Positions 60,370-64,000 of a stretch of DNA of 64,000 nucleotides are shown one piece after another (position 1 is the stretch's first letter; every line of letters begins with the position of its first letter). The position numbers and the translations under genes were made by a program. The DNA is taken from assembly GCA_031367435.1 (NCBI GenBank), contig JANLPV010000100.1, positions 1 to 64,000 on the forward strand, in the 5' to 3' direction. This DNA comes from WLMZ01 sp031367435 (GTDB lineage Bacteria; Actinomycetota; Acidimicrobiia; Acidimicrobiales; Ilumatobacteraceae). A model generated the notes under the pieces. The model was not told the origin of the DNA. It saw only the letters and a list, made by a program, of their open reading frames with translations, and did not search any database.

Positions 60370-62127
60370 TTACGACACGTACACGTTTCGGATGACTTCG
60401 TCGATGGTGGTGATGTCGGCTGCGACAAGGGCCATTGCTTCGGTGCCCATGGTGCGCATGCCTTGGGCGACGGCGAGCGCACGCATTTCCTGTGGTGCGG
60501 CTTCTGAGACCATGAGTCGACGGATCTCGTCGGTAACTTCGAGGACTTCGTAGACGCCGACTCTGTCGCGGTAGCCGGTGTCGGAGCAGTAGTTGCAGCC
60601 CGCGCCGCGTAGGAAGGTGTCCTTCGGGATGCCGTTGTTCGACTCGTACCACTTCAACTCTTGCGGTGATGGCGTGTAGGGAGCGGTGCATGAAGGACAG
60701 TTCCGACGCACAAGTCGTTGGCCCACGACGCCAACGAGCGAAGAGGCGACGAGAAATGGTTCGATACCCATGTCGATCAGGCGGTACAGCGCGGAACTGG
60801 CGTCGGTGGCATGGAGCGACGACATCACCACGTGCCCGGTCAAGGCCGACTGCACTGCGATGCGCGCGGTTTGTTCGTCGCGGATTTCACCGACGAGGAT
60901 GACGTCGGGATCTTGCCGCAGGATCGATTTGAGACCACTTGCAAACGTGACGTCCGCCTGCAGGTTGATCTGCATCTGATTCACTGCGGGAAAGACGTAC
61001 TCGACGGGATCTTCGATAGTCATCACGTTCAATTCGCTTCGGCTGATTTCTGCCAACGTCGCGTACAGAGTGGTGGTCTTGCCCGACCCCGTGGGCCCGC
61101 TGCACAGGATCATTCCGTAGGGTTTGCGAACGATCGACAAATAGCGCTCGTAGGCAAAGGCGGGCATGCCGAGTTCGGCAAGTTGCTTCATCGATCGGCT
61201 CTGGTCAAGCAAGCGCAGTACGGCTGTTTCGCCCCAGATGGTTGCCCCGGTCGCAACGCGTACGTCGACATTGATTCCGTCGATGGGCATTTGAAATTGC
61301 CCGTCTTGGGGTCGTCGCCGCTCAACGATGTCCATTTCGGCCATGATCTTGATTCGGCTCACCAACTCGGGGCCGGTGGAGGCGGGAAGGCTCAGAACTT
61401 CTCGAAGCGCTCCGTCAACGCGATAGCGGATGCGGATTCGCCCATCGGTCGGTTCGACGTGAATGTCAGACGCACGATCGCGTAGTGCTTGCGTGACGAT
61501 TTTGTTGACGAGTTGGATGATGGGGGCTTCGTCCTTGGCGCCAACGACGGCCTCGATCTCTTGTTTCGCCTCGACGGTGTCCCAGAACTTCTTGACTTGA
61601 TCGTCGGTAGCCGTGAGAACGCGATAGTACGCATTCAAGGATGTAGTGACGTCTTCTGGCGCCGCGAGGTAGACGTGGACCTCGTCCACATTGAGGCGGG
61701 CCAAGGCCTCGCGCACTGCCGCGCTGGAGCCGTCCGCGACGGCTACGTCGAGCGCTCCGTTGGTCAATCGCATCGGAACAATCTGAAAGCGGCGAGCGAC
61801 TTCTTCGCTGACAACCGTGAGCGCTTCGGCGGTGGGACGCTCTCTTCGTAGGTCCACGGTGGGCAAGCCGAGTTGTGTCGCGAGGGCCTGTGTGAGGGCG
61901 TGGGAATCGAGCATGCCCTGTTCAACGAGAATGGCACCGAGTTGTCGGCCTGACTCCATCTGCAGATTCAGTGCACCTGCAAGTTGTTCGGGAGACAGCG
62001 CTTGTTCGGAGAGCAAAACGTCACCAAGGCGGGCTCGCTGTGCGGCCGAGATCATTGGTGTGACCTGAGCTGCTGGCCCGAGCTGAGCTTCGGCGACAAT
62101 TTCTTGAGTCTTGCGTCGAGTTTTCAC
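60370..62127 (-). CDS. pilB: Type IV pilus assembly ATPase, PilB/GspE family
   Basis: The 585-residue protein has the MshEN-like N-terminal domain (LGDVLLSEQALSPEQLAGAL ... GRQLGAILVEQG) and the secretion ATPase core. The core carries Walker A CSGPTGSGKTTT, Asp box TIEDPVEYVFP, Walker B ILVGEIRD and His box SLHATD. The zinc-binding CPSC ... CNYC insertion is present. It powers pilin extension and is divergent from the platform protein gene. Confidence 0.93.
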   Translation of the reverse strand: MKTRRKTQEIVAEAQLGPAAQVTPMISAAQRARLGDVLLSEQALSPEQLAGALNLQMESGRQLGAILVEQGMLDSHALTQALATQLGLPTVDLRRERPTAEALTVVSEEVARRFQIVPMRLTNGALDVAVADGSSAAVREALARLNVDEVHVYLAAPEDVTTSLNAYYRVLTATDDQVKKFWDTVEAKQEIEAVVGAKDEAPIIQLVNKIVTQALRDRASDIHVEPTDGRIRIRYRVDGALREVLSLPASTGPELVSRIKIMAEMDIVERRRPQDGQFQMPIDGINVDVRVATGATIWGETAVLRLLDQSRSMKQLAELGMPAFAYERYLSIVRKPYGMILCSGPTGSGKTTTLYATLAEISRSELNVMTIEDPVEYVFPAVNQMQINLQADVTFASGLKSILRQDPDVILVGEIRDEQTARIAVQSALTGHVVMSSLHATDASSALYRLIDMGIEPFLVASSLVGVVGQRLVRRNCPSCTAPYTPSPQELKWYESNNGIPKDTFLRGAGCNYCSDTGYRDRVGVYEVLEVTDEIRRLMVSEAAPQEMRALAVAQGMRTMGTEAMALVAADITTIDEVIRNVYVS

Positions 62128-62274
62128 GCGTCAGGCCCGGTCACGCAGCATTGTGTCATCTTCGCACAAGAATTGCTGTCCTCAGCGTCTTGCCCCACGT
62201 TGTCGGTTCTCGTTGGGATGGGTGAATTTGTTAATTAGTCCTCAAGTTCTCACAGGTTTCGTCGACAACTCTGT

Positions 62275-63555
62275 GTGAGTTTCAACTCTTCTGGCGAGTC
62301 TGATGGCCCCTCGGCGAATGCCGTTACGGTCGCGCCGCTGACGCCACTAGGAGCTACGTCTGAAGCGCCCACATCAACTGAGATCAGCGAGGCTCGGTGG
62401 TCAAGACGCGCGACAGCGGCCAAACAGAACAGAACCGCCAAGGTTGCCAAGGCTGACGCGAACGCGAACGATGCAACTGACATCGAACGCGTGAAGAAAC
62501 CGCTGTTCAGCATCGGTCGCTCCGTGAAGCCGGCCGTGGTCATGGCGTTTTCGCGTCAGTTGTCGTCGTTCCTTGAGGCCGGTATTCCAATCATCGAAGC
62601 GCTGGAGATCGTCGGGCAAGAGACCGACGTGGCGAGGATGTGTACCGTGATCTCAGAGATTCGACTGTCGATCCTGCGTGGCACCAGCTTCGTGGATGCT
62701 GTCTCGGTTCATCCGCATATCTTCCCGTCGTACTACCGGGCAATGTTGGTCTCTGCCGAATACACCGGTCATCTCGACACCGTTCTTTCCCAGTTGGCTG
62801 CGTACATCGAGCGCGACCTCACTGCCCGCCGGAAGGTCAAGAGCGCGTTGACGTATCCGATTCTCGTGCTGTTCGTTGCGTTCGCGGCGATGATCGCAAT
62901 GTCAGTTTTTGTGCTTCCCAAGTTCAGCGGGCTCTACCGTGGACTCGGCGCAAAGTTACCGTTGCCCACACAGATGCTGTTGAGCTTCACGGACTTCGTG
63001 ACGAAGTTCTGGCCGATGCTGTTCGTCGGCGGAGTGATCTGTTTCGGCCTGTTCATGGCGGTGATCGGCGGTGATCGCGGTAAGGGTCGGCGCGACGTTC
63101 TGACGATGAAGTTGCCACTCATCGGCAAGTTGTTCCACCTCATCTCGCTCGAGCGTTTCTGCCGAGTGTTATCTGCTTTGGCGACGGCAGGTGTGCCTTT
63201 GCCCGACGCCATCGCGGTGTCGGCCGACAGCACCAACAACTCACTATTTCAATCGCAAATGGTCACGGTTCGAGACACTCTGGTGCGCGGCGGCGGCTTC
63301 TACGATCCCATGGCCGAGTCGGGTCTCTTCCCAATCGCGGCGCGCCAAATGATTCAGGTTGGCGAACGCACCGGGTCGCTCGGCAAGCAGCTCTCCAAGG
63401 CCGCCACCTACTACGAACGCGAAGTCAGCTTCGAGATGAAGAAGGCGACCGAGCTGTTCGAGCCGGTCGTGATCATGTTCGTTGGATTCATCGTCGGTTT
63501 TGTCGCGCTGGCCCAGGTCGCCGCGATGTACAGCATCTTCGGCAAGGTCAAGTGA
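62275..63555 (+). CDS. pilC: Type IV pilus platform protein, PilC/GspF family
   Basis: From GTG 62275 the product has 426 residues. About 80 N-terminal residues are low-complexity and charged. Two T2SSF domains follow (AFSRQLSSFLEAGIPIIEALEIV and RFCRVLSALATAGVPLPDAI) with three or four membrane helices. It anchors pilus assembly at the inner membrane under the PilB motor. A later start is possible because the N-terminal extension is not typical. Confidence 0.88.
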   Translation: MSFNSSGESDGPSANAVTVAPLTPLGATSEAPTSTEISEARWSRRATAAKQNRTAKVAKADANANDATDIERVKKPLFSIGRSVKPAVVMAFSRQLSSFLEAGIPIIEALEIVGQETDVARMCTVISEIRLSILRGTSFVDAVSVHPHIFPSYYRAMLVSAEYTGHLDTVLSQLAAYIERDLTARRKVKSALTYPILVLFVAFAAMIAMSVFVLPKFSGLYRGLGAKLPLPTQMLLSFTDFVTKFWPMLFVGGVICFGLFMAVIGGDRGKGRRDVLTMKLPLIGKLFHLISLERFCRVLSALATAGVPLPDAIAVSADSTNNSLFQSQMVTVRDTLVRGGGFYDPMAESGLFPIAARQMIQVGERTGSLGKQLSKAATYYEREVSFEMKKATELFEPVVIMFVGFIVGFVALAQVAAMYSIFGKVK

Positions 63556-63628
63556 GCGAGCTCACGAGCGTTGTCGCGGAGAAAAGCACATCTGCCGAAA
63601 AATCACGGCACCAATGAAAGGAAAAGGA

Positions 63629-64000
63629 ATGAACAATAACGGCTGCTCAAGCACCACGTGCCCAGGCACCGGTCGGCGGGACAACGGATTCACCCTCGTT
63701 GAAATTCTCATCGCGATCGTCTTGGTAGGAATTCTTTCCGCTGTTGTCGTTGTCGGCATCAGCAACCTCACTAGCAAAGGTGCGAAGTCTGCGTGCAGCG
63801 CTTCGCTCGACGCTGCCAAGGCCGGCACCATCGTGTACTTCACGTCGAATGCTGCCTATCCAACCACCCTGGCCCAGCTCACCACAGCAACGGGTTCCGG
63901 TGCTACCGCCATTCCTGCTGCGTTGACCTTGCCGTCAGGTGTTGCCGTCAACGCTGCGGCCGTCACCGGAACCTATCCGGCCGCAATCGGGATGCAAGCA
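63629..64000 (+). CDS. Type IV prepilin (partial, cut by window end)
   Basis: AAAGGA six bases upstream favours ATG 63629 over ATG 63614. The N-terminus has the class III prepilin signature: a short basic leader ending RRDNG, cleaved before FTLVEILIAIVLVGILSAVVV. The following residues are a pilin head rich in Ala/Thr. The frame is open to base 64000. It is the substrate of the PilB/PilC machine encoded beside it. Confidence 0.88.
   Translation, partial: MNNNGCSSTTCPGTGRRDNGFTLVEILIAIVLVGILSAVVVVGISNLTSKGAKSACSASLDAAKAGTIVYFTSNAAYPTTLAQLTTATGSGATAIPAALTLPSGVAVNAAAVTGTYPAAIGMQA

Overview
The window looks like a chromosomal segment of a high-GC actinomycete, most likely class Acidimicrobiia. 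This is inferred from several F420-type luciferase-like oxidoreductases, an OleBC fusion, a DUF222/HNH protein, frequent GTG/TTG starts, apparently leaderless promoters and many 1-4 base gene overlaps. No rRNA is present and the genus cannot be read from the sequence.

Region 1 (1-8155) is an accessory island. It opens with the 3' end of an RHS polymorphic-toxin gene with a colicin E5-like tip. An unbroken chain of nine overlapping genes follows: the immunity gene for that tip, then four small toxin genes, each with its own signal peptide, each followed by a putative immunity gene. The four toxins share an N-terminal leader (Y-D-[AV]-P-x3-R-V) and three share a second linker motif, while their C-termini are unrelated. 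The island ends with a leftward tyrosine recombinase and a tRNA 3'-end fragment, which looks like an attachment site.

Region 2 (8158-22436) is lipid and xenobiotic style metabolism: a coupled set with a Fur-family regulator, a DUF1003 plus MgtE-N/CBS pair, two F420-type LLM oxidoreductases, an amidohydrolase, SDR and enoyl-CoA hydratase genes, a sulfatase, a shortened nitrobindin-like barrel, an FAH-family enzyme and a DDAH-like enzyme.

Region 3 (22548-27203) is a complete oleA-oleBC-oleD operon for head-to-head fatty acid condensation to long-chain olefins. Divergent PspC-domain genes follow, one of them fused to a histidine kinase and paired with a LuxR-type regulator, then a P-type ATPase.

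Region 4 (33186-49221) has a YjjI/YjjW glycyl-radical enzyme and activase, a geranylgeranyl-reductase-like flavoprotein, SDR/TetR genes, a membrane-anchored cupredoxin, a haloalkane dehalogenase/SRPBCC/sulfatase/propeller operon, and a MraY gene away from any cell-division cluster.

Region 5 (49238-64000) has a DUF222/HNH gene, a GNAT, an MFS exporter, a five-gene peptide/nickel-type ABC importer, an LLM enzyme, tRNA-Ala(UGC) followed by about 350 bp of short tandem repeats, and a type IV pilus locus (PilB divergent from PilC and a prepilin cut by the window end).

The most novel-looking system is the signal-peptide mini-toxin/immunity array. Recurrent small tandem duplications at gene junctions and a repeated -10/N7/ATG geometry are the other cross-window patterns.
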